Shown: positions 23,918 through 35,499 of the stretch, one piece after another
Numbering within the stretch: the stretch's first letter is position 1
Layout of the letters: the number at the start of each line of letters is the position of its first letter
Origin: Aquarana catesbeiana
Taxonomy: Eukaryota > Chordata > Amphibia > Anura > Ranidae
Length of the DNA: 64,000 bases
Direction: 5' to 3'
Assembly: GCF_042186555.1 (NCBI RefSeq)
Contig: NC_133324.1
Span: 74,142,189-74,206,188 of the forward strand
The notes under the pieces: model-generated
The model's input: only the letters and a program-made list of their open reading frames with translations
The model's database searches: none
What the model was told of the DNA's origin: nothing
Position numbers and translations under genes: made by a program

Positions 23918-25332
23918 CCACTTCCAGCCAGGCATTTCTCTCCTGCATGTAAAAATCAGTATTCGTTTACTAGAAAATTATTTAGAACCCCCAAACATTA
24001 TATATATTTATATTTTTTTAGCAGAGATCCAAGAGAATAAAATGGCGGTTGTTGCAATTTGTTATGTCACACGGTATTTGTGCAGCAATTTTTTTGGGAA
24101 AAATACACTGTAATGAATCTTAATGCAACAAAAAAACACAATAGATAACCCAATTTTTGGTAAAAATATAAAAAAAAAAATGTTACCCCGAGAAAAAAAG
24201 ATACCCAACATGTCATATTTTAACTGCTTCAATACTGGGCACTTTCACCCCCTTCCTGCCTAGGCTAATTTTAGCTTTTAGCCCTGTCGCATTTTGAATG
24301 ATAATTGCGTGGTCATGTAACACTGTACCCAAATGAAATTGTTATAAGTTTTTTCACACAAATAGAGCTTTCTTTTGGTGGTATTGAATCACTGCTGGGT
24401 TTTTCATTGGTTGCTAAACAAACGAAAAAAAACCCCAAGATTTTGAAAAAAAATATTTTTTTCTTCGTTCATCAGTAAATTTTGTAAATAAGTAATTTTT
24501 CTCCTTCACTGATGTGCCCTGATAAAGCGGCACTGATGGGCACTGGTAGGCTGCACTGATGAGGTGGTACTGAAGGGCACTGATTAGGTGGCACTGATGA
24601 GAAGACACGAATATGCGGCACTGATGGGCACTGATTGGCGGCACTCATGGGCTGGCATAGCTGGCACTGATAAGCAGTCACTGATGGGCACTGAAAGGCA
24701 GCACTGATTTGGTGTCACTGATGGGCACTGATTTGATGTCACTGATGGGCACTGAATGGTGTCACTGATGGGCGCTGGGGCTGCAGTGTTGATCAGTGCC
24801 CTGAATACCTGTACAGTCTCCCCTGCGAGGAGATGCCGCTGATTGGCTCTCCTCGCCTCAAAATTTGTGAGACGAGGAGACCCGATAAATGGCACTTCCT
24901 CATTTACATGTGATTGGCTGTGACAGCCAACCACATGGGTAAAGAGCCATGTACCGGGGACTACGATTGCCATGCTGCGTGCCCCCATGGGCGTGGGAGA
25001 GAGTGGTGACGTCATATGAGAGGGGATCCCACCCACCGTCATTTTACTATGCGGGAGGTAGTTACAATTGCGCATGCTTGTGGAATGGCACCAAACTTTG
25101 CTTTGGTACTATAGGCTTAGATGGCACGAGAGAGGCACTGGAGGGCAGCGGGAGGGGGGGATGCCCCCTCCTGCCTGTAAAAGCAATCCATCGGCTAGGA
25201 TGGCTTTTACAAGTGAGGGAATCGTCGGCTGATAGCAAAGATATCTGGATGATGCCTGTAGCTGTGGGCATCATGCAGATATCACCACTTCAACCTAAGG
25301 ATGTCATATGACGTCCTACGGGCGGGAAGTGG
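23918..25332 (-). mobile_element. CCACTTCC...GGAAGTGG element flanked by ATAT
   Basis: The termini CCACTTCCAGCC and GGGCGGGAAGTGG form an inverted repeat. The flanking 4-mers are ATAT on both sides (23914-23917, 25333-25336) where relatives have TTAA. A second, family-B terminus (TTTTAACTGCTTCAATACTG) lies inside at ~24219, so it may be composite. Confidence 0.7.
24505..24790. repeat. short VNTR (GGCACTGAT words)
   Basis: GGCACTGATGGGCACTGAT-like words repeat every ~10-22 bp inside the element at 23918-25332. Minus-strand ORFs here are artefacts. Confidence 0.85.
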
Positions 25333-25354
25333 ATATATGTATACTGTGTATATA

Positions 25355-26692
25355 CAGTATCTGACAAAAGTGAGTACACCCCTCACACATTTTTGTAAAT
25401 ATTTTATTTTTAATATATTTACTCTCAAACCAAGGTTTTACTATATATATATATATTTATATATATCTACAGTATCTCACAAAAGTACATACACCCCTCA
25501 CATTTTTGTAAATTATTATTATTATTATTATTATTATTATACAGGATTTATATAGCGCCAACAGTTTACGTAGCGCTTTACAACTTGAGGGTAGACAGTA
25601 CAAATACAATACACTTTGATACAGTAGGAATCAGAGGGCCCTGCTCCTTAGAGCTTACAATCTAAGAATATTTTATTATATCTTTTCATGTGACAACACT
25701 GAAGAAATGACACTTTGCTACAATGTAAAGTAGTGAGTGTACAGCTTGTATAACAGTGTAAATTTGCTGTCCCCTCAAAATAACTCAACACACAGCCATT
25801 AATGTATTAACCGCTGGCAACAAAAGTGAGTAAATCCCTAAGTGAAAGTGTCCAAATTGGGCCCAAAGTGTCAATATTTTGTGTGGCCGCCATTATTTGC
25901 CAGCACTGTCTTAACCCTCTTGGGTATGGAGTTCACAGGTTGCCACTGGAGTCCTCTTCCACTCCTCCATGATGACATCACGGAGCTGGTGGATGTTAGA
26001 GACCTTGTGCTCTTCCACCTTCCATTTGAGGATGTCCCACAGATGCTCAATAGGGTTTAGGCCTGGAGACATGCTTGGCCAGTCCATCACCTTTACCTTC
26101 AGCTTCTTTAGCAAGGCAGTGGTTGTCATGGAGGTGTGTTTGGGGTCGTTATCATGTTGGAATACTGTGGCCCAGTCTCCGAAGGGAGGGGATCATGCTC
26201 TGCTTCAGTATGTCACAGTACATGTTGGCATTCATGGTTCCCTCAATGAACTGTAGCTCCCCAGTGCCGGCAGCACTCATGCAGCCCCAGACCATGACAC
26301 TCCCACCACCATGCTTGACTGTAGGCAAGACACACTTGTCTTTGTATTCCTCACCTGGTTGCCACCACACACGCTTGACACCATCTGAACAAAATAAGTT
26401 TATCTTGGTCTCATCAGACCACAGGACATGGTTCCAGTAATCCATGTCCTTAGTCTGCTTGTCTTCAGCAAACTGTTTGCTGGCTTTCTTGTGCATCATC
26501 TTTAGAAGAGGCTTCCTTCTGGGACTACAGCCATGCAGACCAATTTGATGCAGTGTGCGGTGTATGGTTTGAGTCCTGACAGGCTGACCCCCCCCCCACC
26601 CCTTTCAACCCTTGTAGCAATTCTGGTCAGCATTCATATGTCTATTTCCCATAGACAACCTGTGGATATGACGCTGAGCACGTGCACTCAAC
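25355..26692 (-). pseudogene. Tc1-type transposase, dead copy 1
   Basis: A Tc1/mariner transposase remnant reads on the minus strand. WSDETKINLF (second catalytic Asp) lies within the open segment 26152-26499. The C-terminal segment 25911-26129 reads MDWPSMSPGLNPIEHLW, carrying the catalytic Glu. The frames are broken between them, and the N-terminal DNA-binding part is missing beyond ~26692. The TIR words ACAGTATCTGACAAAAG and ACAGTATCTCACAAAAG both occur at the left (25354 and 25469), the second followed by a SINE-like insertion. Confidence 0.85.
25515..25670. mobile_element. SINE-like repeat with (ATT)n and TATAGCGCCAACAG
   Basis: (ATT)n then ACAGGATTTATATAGCGCCA, CAGTTTACGTAGCGCTTTAC and GAGCTTACAATCTAAG. 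The same block occurs at 43470-43635 and in part near 56670-56715. It is inserted in Tc1 copy 1. The class is not certain. Confidence 0.6.
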
Positions 26693-27436
26693 ACATTGCT
26701 TTAATCTTTTGATATGGACTATAAACTGCAGGACTTATGAATAAATGGTTTTCCCGATAGGAGTATCACCCGGATTAGCATTATAAAAGGCAGATCTGTC
26801 ATAAACTCTGTTGCCCATTGAGAATAAAATGTAGCAAAATACCAATTTTGACCTTTCTGACAAGTTCCCTTTGTGTGTGACGCTCTCGCCCAGATTTAGA
26901 TCCAGACTTCATTTACCGATTCCCATCACTAGAACAATTACTCTGTTCGATGAGCATAGCTGAAAGTAGCACAGAGATATCTTATTCATATCTCGTCATT
27001 GCTGCCCTTTTCAGTCGGGCTCTTGGAGCAGAACGTCCTACTACCGGTAAAAGCTGTAAAAATCTGACGTCTCCGTTCGTGTGATCGCTCATCTCGATTG
27101 TTCAGGTACACTGAGTTTACTACACCAGTATACCCCTCTAGGCAGAGACACTGGTGTGCCAACACGTGCAGGACAGATCGACATCTCTCTCACACTATCA
27201 AAACTCTCCCTGTAAGCAGGACTCGACGTGAACCACAAGGTACATATGTTTGCTGTTTTGCATGCAGAAATATTCCTAACTCTCTTGAGCCAGTTTTTGA
27301 TTCACATACCACTAGACACCCCATAGCCAGGGCAGTAACACCACACCTTTGGGATCCTTTCTCTATTCTCCTTCTGGCTGGGTGTGGGTGCAGGGCAATA
27401 GAGCCTTTTTTGCTTACGATGCAGAATCTCCTGCGC
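26693..27436. other. unassigned sequence
   Basis: Nothing recognised. Confidence 0.4.
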
Positions 27437-27620
27437 TAAGACCGGCCATACATGGAGCAAATTTATTTCCTGCAACCACGGGTAGCAGGAAAGAAATTTG
27501 CCTGATTCCCCCATCAACACAGTGTTGATACGGGAATCCCTCATGCCGGGCCATTGTCTTCTCCATCTCCACTAGGAGAAGACAGTGATTATCGCTAGCA
27601 GCTATAGCATAGATCAACTT
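27437..27620. mobile_element. Harbinger-like MITE fragment
   Basis: TAAGACCGGCCATACATGGA resembles terminal words of the element at 63227-63561. The inner words (GCAGGAAAGAAATTTGCCTG, CCATTGTCTTCTCC) recur in reverse near 37060-37290. The right border is unclear. Confidence 0.45.
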
Positions 27621-27936
27621 GGTACATTCTTGGCAAGAAGTGAGGAATATCTCTATAACCCCTGTCTGTTTGTTTTTTGCTGTGTTTCATTGAGGGGGGG
27701 GGGGATTCTTGACCATAGCCTTAACTGTAAAGGGAGAAGGAATCTCTCCAAAGTGAATACCATCGGGGCCTCCAGAACTAGTGTGCTCATTGGATGATTT
27801 CCCCTCTTTTCCTGTTCTGGTGACCACTCAAAATGTGAGGTTTTCCTTTACTTTCGGTAACATTGGTCATTAGGATGAATCTCCCTAATGGGGACCTAAC
27901 CTTCTCCACTTTATCCAAAACTTAAACAAAGTTTTG
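27621..27936. other. unassigned sequence with a shared low-copy repeat
   Basis: CCTGTTCTGGTGACCACTCA near 27810 is related to the sequence at 34190-34215. The last 15 bases (27922-27936) are the left duplication of the next element. Confidence 0.4.
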
Positions 27937-28316
27937 ATGGTATAGGTGCAATGAAAAATCTGGACTGCCGCACTCCGGATTGGAATAATAAAGGTAAAAT
28001 CTTCTTTATTGAAAAAATGACATGGTATAAAATGCGTACATTGCTTTGTTGAAGTGATACAGCATAACCGCGTGAAACGCGTCAGCAGTTATGCTGTATC
28101 ACTTCAACAGAGCAATGTACGCATTTTATACCATGTCATTTTTTCAATAAAGAAGATTTTACCTTTATTATTCCAATCCGGAGTGCGGCAGTCCAGATTT
28201 TTCATTGCACCTATACCATTGGAATAGCAATCACCAGCACCTGGAGCTCTCACAATTCACCCAGCAGAGGATGGGAAATTCAAACCCAGTTACCTGGAGC
28301 GGTGGTCACCAACTTG
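27937..28316. mobile_element. fold-back retroelement-like insertion, 132-bp arms, 15-bp duplication
   Basis: Arms 27937-28068 and 28088-28219 are reverse complements with one visible mismatch in 132 bp. The 19-nt loop contains GCGTGAAACGCGTC, matching the 3' half of a hammerhead core (GAAAC, short stem III, cleavage base). A ~97-bp tail follows. The whole 380-bp unit is flanked by identical 15-mers TTAAACAAAGTTTTG (27922-27936, 28317-28331). That length points to target-primed insertion rather than cut-and-paste. Confidence 0.8.
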
Positions 28317-28331
28317 TTAAACAAAGTTTTG

Positions 28332-29011
28332 GCTTTAGGTCTACTTTGATGGGTATTTCATCCTTGCAATGTGGTGGGTAGGCCCATTTAAAGGATTGTC
28401 TCCATCCCAGATTTGGGCTTTAATTGTAGTCGTTCTTAAACTTCCCCGCTGTGAATAACCGTGGTTAAACCCACAGATATTAAAGGAAGCCTGAGCTACC
28501 TAAAGGTCCATTCTCTGAAAACTGCAGATAAAGTGGTGCTATGGATGTAGACAATAGTTTTAAAAAAAACACGATGTTTCCGTGTCTCATTAGCGTATGA
28601 CTGAAGCATTTGATTGGTTGATATGGGACGTCCTCTTTGTTTTTCGCTTGCTTCAGTTTTCAGAAGTCATTTGCTGGGGTTGGAGGTTTGGCGACGTGTT
28701 ATTTGCTGGGCATTGATAGGATGCTTTGTGTGTCTCTTCCCATCTCCCATGTCATCTGGCACACTGAGCTCAAGGCAGCTTGCCAGGAATAACTTTTCAC
28801 TTGGGCTGACATCAGGGGCCAGCTGCACATCCTATAGGCTGTCTCAGGGAAATAAACAGGTTTTCTTACATCCCCCTTGAGAGCCCAGCGTCTCTACTGT
28901 TAACCCTGCAGGTGACTGACACCGACAGTTGTAGACACCCATTAGGAAACCTATCACTTGGTGGTAGAGTTAGAACTGCCGATGTGGAGGAAAAGGAAGA
29001 ACTGATGCATT
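28332..29011. other. unassigned sequence
   Basis: Nothing recognised. Confidence 0.4.
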
Positions 29012-29657
29012 GGGGGAGATTTACTAAAACTGGAGCACTCAGAATATGGTGCAGTTGTGTATGGTAGCCAATCGGCTTCTAACTTCAGCTTGTTCAGTTA
29101 AAGCGAAGTTCCACCCAAAAATGGAACTTCTGCTTTAAGGGAAAGTGACCCCCTGACATGCCACATTTGGCCTTTCATTTTTTTGGGGGGGGGGGGGGGA
29201 GCGGATACCCTCTTTCCAGAGGGTCCCAGCTCCCACTTCCTCCTGGCGCACCCGCGGCACCGGAAGGGAGATCACCTCTCCCCCCTCCCTCTCGGCAATC
29301 ATCTAGGACACGTCACAGGTCCCAGATGATTGCCTGGCCAGTCACGGTGTGCCACGCGCATGCGCAGTGCGTGCCCGGCTGTGAAGCCACAGCCAGGCAC
29401 CCACAGTGACAATGCCAGAGTCGCAGAGAGGAGGGGGGGGACGGGCGGGGCTTCTTTCCCCCGCATCGCTGGACCCCAGGACAGGTAAGTGTCCGATTAT
29501 TAAAAGTCAGCAGCTGCAGTATTTGTTTAAATATATTTTTTTTTTTTTTTTAAGCGGAACTCCGCCTTAAGCTTTGACAACAAAACCTGGAAGCTCATTG
29601 GTTTCTATGCCGAGCTGCACTAGATTTTGCACTCTCCAGTTTTAGTAAATAACCCCC
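29012..29657. mobile_element. GATTTACTAAAACTGG MITE interrupted by a TTAA element
   Basis: The two halves (29012-29097 and 29571-29657) together match the MITE at 131-304, with GGGGGAGATTTACTAAAACT at the left and CCAGTTTTAGTAAAT at the right. Confidence 0.85.
29098..29570. mobile_element. TTAA-flanked MITE nested in another MITE
   Basis: It starts TTAAAGCGAAGTTCCACCC; the other end reads (reverse complement) TTAAGGCGGAGTTCCGCTT. It is GC-rich inside with a GCATGCGCAGTGCGTGCC block and has no ORF of note. Confidence 0.85.
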
Positions 29658-30104
29658 TGTGAATCCTAATTTTTAAAATCCCCGCTCTACCGTATTAAAC
29701 CCCACCCCTGAGCACATCACCATGAAAGTGCTAAACATTTAGGTTGTCAAAGAGCTGGGTAAAGGGAAGATGGTTAAGCCCAGCTGAATTTTCAGTCTAA
29801 ATCGGCTAAATAAATTCCCCAAAGCAAAATGTTTTCCATTGTCTTAAAGCGTTTTCTTTAGAAGAGAAAAGCCCATTACCTGAAGAGAAGGAGCCTTTCT
29901 CTCTATGGGGAAGCTGTGATATCTCTGCAGAGGTCTGACACACTCCCTGCGGAGTCAGACCTATAGCTTTGCAATCAACAAAGCTTGTGCTCTCTTCTGA
30001 TTTGAAGAGTTTTGGCTCTGTCTAATGCCTCATGCTTGCTGGATGTTTAGCCCCAGTGCATGAGAATCCGGTGTTTAGGTGAGGGCGGAAGGCACGTGCC
30101 CCCT
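29658..30104. other. unassigned sequence
   Basis: Nothing recognised. Confidence 0.4.
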
Positions 30105-30150
30105 GTTCCCCTGATGAAGTCACGAGGTACGTGACGTCACGCGTAGGGAC
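30105..30150 (+). ncRNA. degenerate hammerhead ribozyme
   Basis: TCCC (stem I), CTGATGA (30111-30117), stem II GTCACG/CGTGAC with loop AGGTA, then GTCACGCGTA and GGGA (stem I return). An active core needs GAAAC where GTCAC is found, so two essential adenines are changed. The layout with a 2-bp stem III matches the minimal dimer-type hammerheads of amphibian retroelements. Confidence 0.6.
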
Positions 30151-32047
30151 AGGACAGGCACATCCCATTGACTGACGCATACGGGCCCGCTGCTCGTTGG
30201 TGATATGCGAGATTTGCTGTGTTTTATGTGAGTACCCTTGTTTAAATAAACTTCGGCTTTTGCTATTTTAAATACTACACTATGTGGCATCCCCTTCTTT
30301 TCATTTACGGCTACTGCACCCCTAGAGGGACTTAGATGTTTGCAGAACAAGAGTCGGGTCCAGGTTTATGAGAAGGAGCCAGTATCAGCCTTGCTGCTTA
30401 CGCTGTTACCTCAGTAATATGAGGTAAGGGGCCACTACTTATTAGTGCAGGATTCTTGTCACGAAGAGGAGTCACTGTGTTGTTTCCCTGGTTTACACAC
30501 CTTACGGCATACACCTACCCTACTATATGCTCTGTGGAGAATCATCTTGCTTGGTGTGAAGTCACTGGATGTTTTATTAGCACACTATGGACTAAAACCT
30601 CTGTCAACTGTTTTATTTCACTAGGCACTTTTGTTTATCTATTTATGTATATATAATCTATTTGGCGTTTTTCTCATTGGAAGATTTGTCACTGCGTCTA
30701 TTTTCACATTGGACATGCTGGGATTACAGTGTGCCCCTATGTGTGCATGATACACACTATCGCATTACTTTGCACTGTCCTGCATTGCACTTTCTTCACC
30801 AGTTGAATTTACTGTGCACCATTTTTTATCTATTAAGGTATTACTATTTAATAATGTACCAATGTTTTAAACCTATGGGTATATAAGTTTACATTACGTC
30901 CCTAGAAGGGCATTACACTCCTAGTATTGCATTATTTTGCACTGAATTGCTTGGCACTGTGTCACTTTTTTGAATATTATATGCACCAGTTTTTGTTATG
31001 TACTAGCAAGTCAATTTTATTTATGCACTTGGCACCTTACTTATGCTCCACAGTCTGATATTGTGATACACAATCAGTTCATGCAGTTTCCCCATTAGGG
31101 ATTTTTATGCATACTGCTACCTTTAGCAGCAGTGTCAGTCTATTATTGGATTAGCACAGCACCATACCTTTCATCTAGTTCACTGTCCAGAACCACTGCC
31201 GGCAGCCTGTGAAACACTATATAAGAGGCTGACAGCTGCTGCGGCTGGACGGGGCTGGATGGTACACCTAGCAGTACTAATGTTTAGAGTAATATTTGCT
31301 TAGGGACAAATGCCCGGAACACAGGCAATCTGCATTCTGAGCATTCATCCCTGGGTGCATACGTTAGTAACGCTTGGTACACCATCCAGCCGCAGCATTT
31401 GTCAGCCTATTCATATAATTTTACATGGAGCGGGCAGTGGGGCTGGATGGGTGCGTCTGTGCCTTCCGTTGCACCTAAACACCGGAGTCTCATGCACGGG
31501 GGCTAAACACTCAGTCTTCAAGAAGGCTTAGGGAGCATGTTGGACCTCTGCAGAGAGACCACTGCTCCCCCACTGAGATCAAGGGTCTCACTCTAGAGCA
31601 TGATAACCGGGAGCCGGCTTTTCCACTCTAAAGAAAATGAACTATAAGACTTTGAACACCTTTTTTGTTTTGGGGCACATGGAATGCTATTGGCTGATTT
31701 AAGCTGAAAGTATAGTTAGACTAGTTAGAGAGAAGAATGGAGGAGACGAGACAATTTCTTTCCAACTCTGCTTTTTTTTTTTTTTTTTTTTTCTTTTCCT
31801 GTAGGGTTGTCATCCTTCCCAGCAGCTCCTCAAAACACTTGTCAAATCCTATTCTGTTATAATCCAGAATCCTTAGGTTGATTATACATGGGCGTCAAGC
31901 CAAGGCAGCTTCATTCCCGTTATGTTTGTATGATGGCAGTCTGCAGATCCCTTCTCCTCCCTGACCTCCATCCTTCACTGTAGTATGATAACATGGGATA
32001 TGAAGACTTCCACTTACTGAATAAATTATTGATGATATTTCGAAAGC
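30151..32047. other. unassigned; possible body of the hammerhead-bearing element
   Basis: AT-rich text with no coding frame. GTTTAAATAAACTTCGG and a (T)20 run at 31771-31791 are the only notable items. Confidence 0.35.
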
Positions 32048-32540
32048 CAGGAAATGTGACACATAGGGCAAGTCATACATTGTGATGTCAGATATGGGGC
32101 ATGTCACACACAGGGTATGTGGCACATAGGGTATGTCACATATAGGGTATGTTACACATCGGGCATGTGACCCTTCGGTTATGTGACCCTTCGGTTATGT
32201 CACACATAGGGCATGTGACACATAGAGAATGTCACACAAAGGGCATATCACACATAGGGTATGTGAAACAAAGGGCACATGGGGTATGTGACCCATAGGG
32301 TATGTCTTATGTCACACTTGGGGTGTGTGATACAAAGGGTATGTCACCAATAGGGCACGTTACATATAGGGTAATTCACACATAAGGTATGTCACACATA
32401 GGGCATGTGACCCTTAGGTTATGTCACACAGGCATATCAAACATAGGGCAATGTGGCACATAGGGTATGTCACATGTAGGGTATGTGACACATTCGGAAT
32501 GTGATTCAAAGTGCATATCACACAAAGGGCCTGCCTGATT
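32048..32540. repeat. minisatellite, ~16-bp unit
   Basis: Degenerate CACATAGGGTATGTCA units in about 30 copies. Short minus-strand ORFs here are artefacts. Confidence 0.85.
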
Positions 32541-32714
32541 GCATACAAATTGAAACTCTTAAAGTTTGACCTCATGTTATATGGTTTTGGTAAATCTGAA
32601 GACAAAAATCTGCATAGAATAGAATAGTGTGTATGGGGGTCTAACTAAAATCTAGTTGAACCAATTACCTTCAGAAGTCATCTAATTAGTAAATGGAGTC
32701 CACCTGTGTGTAAT

Positions 32715-33572
32715 TTAACCACTTAAAGACCAGCCGCCGCAGTTGTACGGCGGCAGGTTGGCTCTATTACGCAAATCGACGTCATTGTACGTCACTCCGT
32801 GTAATAGATATAGCAGGTGTGCGCGTGGCCGGTAGGCGTGATGTCCGCCGACCACCTCCACACAGAGGTAGAACGGAGGTCTGTCAGTGTAAACATGACG
32901 GATCCCGTTCTGACAGGGGAGTTGAGCGTGATCGTCTTTTCCTAGTTATTAGGAACAGTGATCTCTCTCCTCCTCCAGTCAGCCCAGCCCCCATACAGTT
33001 GGAAACACTCCCAGGGAACACATTTAACCCTTTGATCGCCCCCTAGTCTTCCCTCCCAAGTGACATTTATATAGTAATCGGTGCATTTTTATAGCACTGA
33101 TCGCTGTATAAATGTCACCGGTCCCAAAAAAGTGTCCGATCTGTCCACCGCAATGTCGCAGTCCCACTAAAAATCGCAGATTACCGCCATTACTAGTAAA
33201 AAAAATATAATATTAAAAATGGCATAAATCTATCCCCTATTTTGTAGAGACACTAACTTTTGCGCAAACCAATTATTATACGCTTGCTTTTTTTTTTTTT
33301 TTTTTACCAAAAATATGTAGAAGAATACATATTGGCCTAAACTGGGGAAGAAATGTTGTTTTTTTATATTTGTTTTTGGACATTTATTATAGTGAAAAGT
33401 AAAAAATATTGTTTTTTATTTTTTTCTAAATTGTCGCTCTTTTTTTGTTTATAGCGCAAAAAATATAAACTGCACGACCGCGCAATTGTCAGTGAAAGCG
33501 ATGCAGTGCTGTATCGCAAAAAATGGCCTGGTCATTAAAGGGGGTAAATCTTTCCGGTCCTTAAGTGGTTAA
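32715..33572 (+). mobile_element. TTAA-flanked CCACTT...AAGTGG element
   Basis: It begins TTAACCACTTAAAGACCAGC and ends CGGTCCTTAAGTGGTTAA. Same family and orientation as 12946-13880. The uninterrupted end CTTAAGTGG serves as an empty site for the nested insertion at 38424. Confidence 0.88.
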
Positions 33573-33727
33573 TCTCAGTAAAAATACCGCTGTTCTGTGA
33601 AGCCCCTTAGAGGTTTGTTCAGGATCATCTGATCGCTGATATCAAATAGAGTAGCTGATGAACAGCAATGTGAATATAACATTATACAAAATATGATAAT
33701 AGAAAAAAAATAAATCATAATCTAGAA

Positions 33728-33949
33728 CAGCCTTTCTTAACCTTTCCAACACTGAGGAACCCTTGAAATTACTTTCCGGTCTCAGGGAACCCCCTCTTCC
33801 CATTGGGAAGAATTACCAAAAAGATTAATGGTGTCAGTAGGAACTTATCTGAGAGGCAGAAATTGCTCATTGCTCAAGGAACCCCTAGCAACCTCTGGGG
33901 GAACCCTAGGGATCCTAGGGATCCATGGAACCCTGGTTGAGAAACCCTG
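33728..33949. mobile_element. hAT-type MITE with perfect 8-bp duplication
   Basis: CAGCCTTTCTTAACCTTTCC at the left and GGTTGAGAAACCCTG at the right are inverted termini. ATCTAGAA flanks both sides (33720-33727 and 33950-33957). Confidence 0.92.
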
Positions 33950-33957
33950 ATCTAGAA

Positions 33958-34766
33958 CCATACAGGGGGGAGAAAAGAAGAATTGGAAGGGAGGGGAAGG
34001 AGAGAAAAAAAATAAAACAAATTGGATCAACCCTCAAAAAAAAAAAACCAAGAATCACACACTCGGGCGGGGGGGGTTGGGGGTGGGACTTCACTTCCTG
34101 ACCCATAGCCAAAACAGGAAGTGAAAGAAAATTCCTCCAAAGTGAGGTTGTCACCAGAAATCATGTTCCAATTGGAAGATTTCCCCCCTATTCCTGTTCT
34201 GGTGACAACCCAAAACATTAACATATCTTGATGATAATATAAACTGTCCCAGATCACTTATCTCTCTTAAAGCAAAAGGGAAAAAAAAATAGTGTACGTT
34301 TTAATGTTGTGCTTGTCTCTTCCATGCAGCGTTCAGTTTCTGTGTAGTAGCCCTTGTACAAACCTTGAGATTTCAATGAAAGCTCCGTTGGCCCGCCGAG
34401 TCTAGCTGTACCCATACTGCGCATCCAATTATTTTGCCTTAAATATAGCATATCCGTTACAATCCTGAGTTTGCTTTGTAACCATGTGAAGTCTTGATTA
34501 AAGGGTATTGTCAGCTTGTGTGGAAGTGAACGGGTTTTAGGCAGTTGACAATTTTTGTTACAGGTAATAAAGTTATTTATATAAGAGCGAGATACAGTGG
34601 ACTGTTTATTTAAACTGACAGTGTTTTTTTTTTCCAATGTTCCACCTCTTTGAACTCGTAATGTGTACTCCAACATCTACCCAAACATGCTAAATTACTT
34701 TTCAGCGAGCTTTCATGTGTAAGCTACATATTTGTTAAACTCTGGTGTTCTCTTTTTCTATTGCAG
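33958..34766. other. intronic sequence before the first visible exon
   Basis: A CTTCCTGACC/GGAAGTGAAG-type short inverted word and a CCTGTTCTGGTGACAACCC word shared with ~27810. Otherwise unassigned, apart from the polypyrimidine tract of the exon acceptor. Confidence 0.4.
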
Positions 34767-34817
34767 ACTAGAGATGACTTCTTGGGTCAAGTAGATGTGC
34801 CTCTAAACCACCTACCA
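34767..34817 (+). CDS. nedd4l: nedd4l exon, C2 domain (TRDDFLGQV segment)
   Basis: This 51-nt exon reads 17 codons in phase 0: TRDDFLGQVDVPLNHLP. It follows a pyrimidine tract and TTGCAG and ends before GTAAGT. The pair of Asp residues belongs to the third calcium-binding loop of the C2 domain, which mediates Ca-dependent membrane targeting and autoinhibition of the HECT domain in this family. The preceding exon, which should carry the rest of that loop, was not found upstream; it may lie in the 500-N gap or before the window. The same segment occurs in NEDD4, so paralogue assignment rests on the later exons. Confidence 0.95.
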
Positions 34818-34934
34818 GTAAGTGGCCTCTTAATCCCAGTATGGACTTTAAAATGGAAATGTAGTTATTTAGGGCCCCCAGAGTTCTTGACCTAATGTGC
34901 AAATATGCACACCGTGATATACTTGCACATTTTT

Positions 34935-35484
34935 TTTTTTTAATCAGATCATTCTTTATTATTACTTTTTCATACAAAAAACATACACCCAACGTACAAC
35001 CCCGGCACAAAATAAGATGGGGTGGAGAAAAAAAAGCCCCCTCATAAAAGCGCCCCCCCCCCCCGTCTCTCCACTCTCCCGACACATTATATATCCAAAA
35101 TGTCCATCTTCTCCATTTCTTTTCCACATTCCCTGGGCAGCCTCTATGTGAAAATATATATTTTTCCTTAACGAATGTTTCCCTTATTTGTATCTTCCAT
35201 TCTGCTAATGTAGGTGGGCTTGATGATGTCCACTTTTGCGCTATGAGCTTCCGCGACTGAAATAAGATCCTAGATAATGATGACCTGTATTCCCCCCCGG
35301 GATACCCCATTCGTCTAGGATACCCAAGAGGCAGCCTCCCGCACATTGTGGCCCTTCTCCAACAATGGAGTTGTTTGTGTTTCCACTTGTTACTCCATCT
35401 CAGCTGCTGCCATCTTCTTCCGGGTCTGAAATCTTCTAACTGCAGCCTTTTAACCCACATACATGAACATGTGAGTTTCTGCAT
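34935..35484 (-). pseudogene. L1-type LINE C-terminal fragment
   Basis: On the minus strand, AQKWTSSSPPTLAEWKIQI and KKWRRWTFWI match the C-terminal tail of L1/Tx1-clade ORF2. It is followed by a 3' UTR-like stretch and a terminal A-run (T-run at 34931-34943). The fragment is 5' truncated and sits 118 bp downstream of a nedd4l exon. Confidence 0.65.
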
Positions 35485-35499
35485 CCCACCACCCAGCTC

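Noticed and set aside
26075..26440. 121-aa plus-strand ORF
   Set aside because: Antisense shadow of the minus-strand Tc1 transposase.
1..34766. Upstream C2 exons of nedd4l (segments before TRDDFLGQV)
   Set aside because: I looked for frames encoding the preceding C2 strands and calcium loop and found none with splice borders; they may be in the N gap or outside the window.
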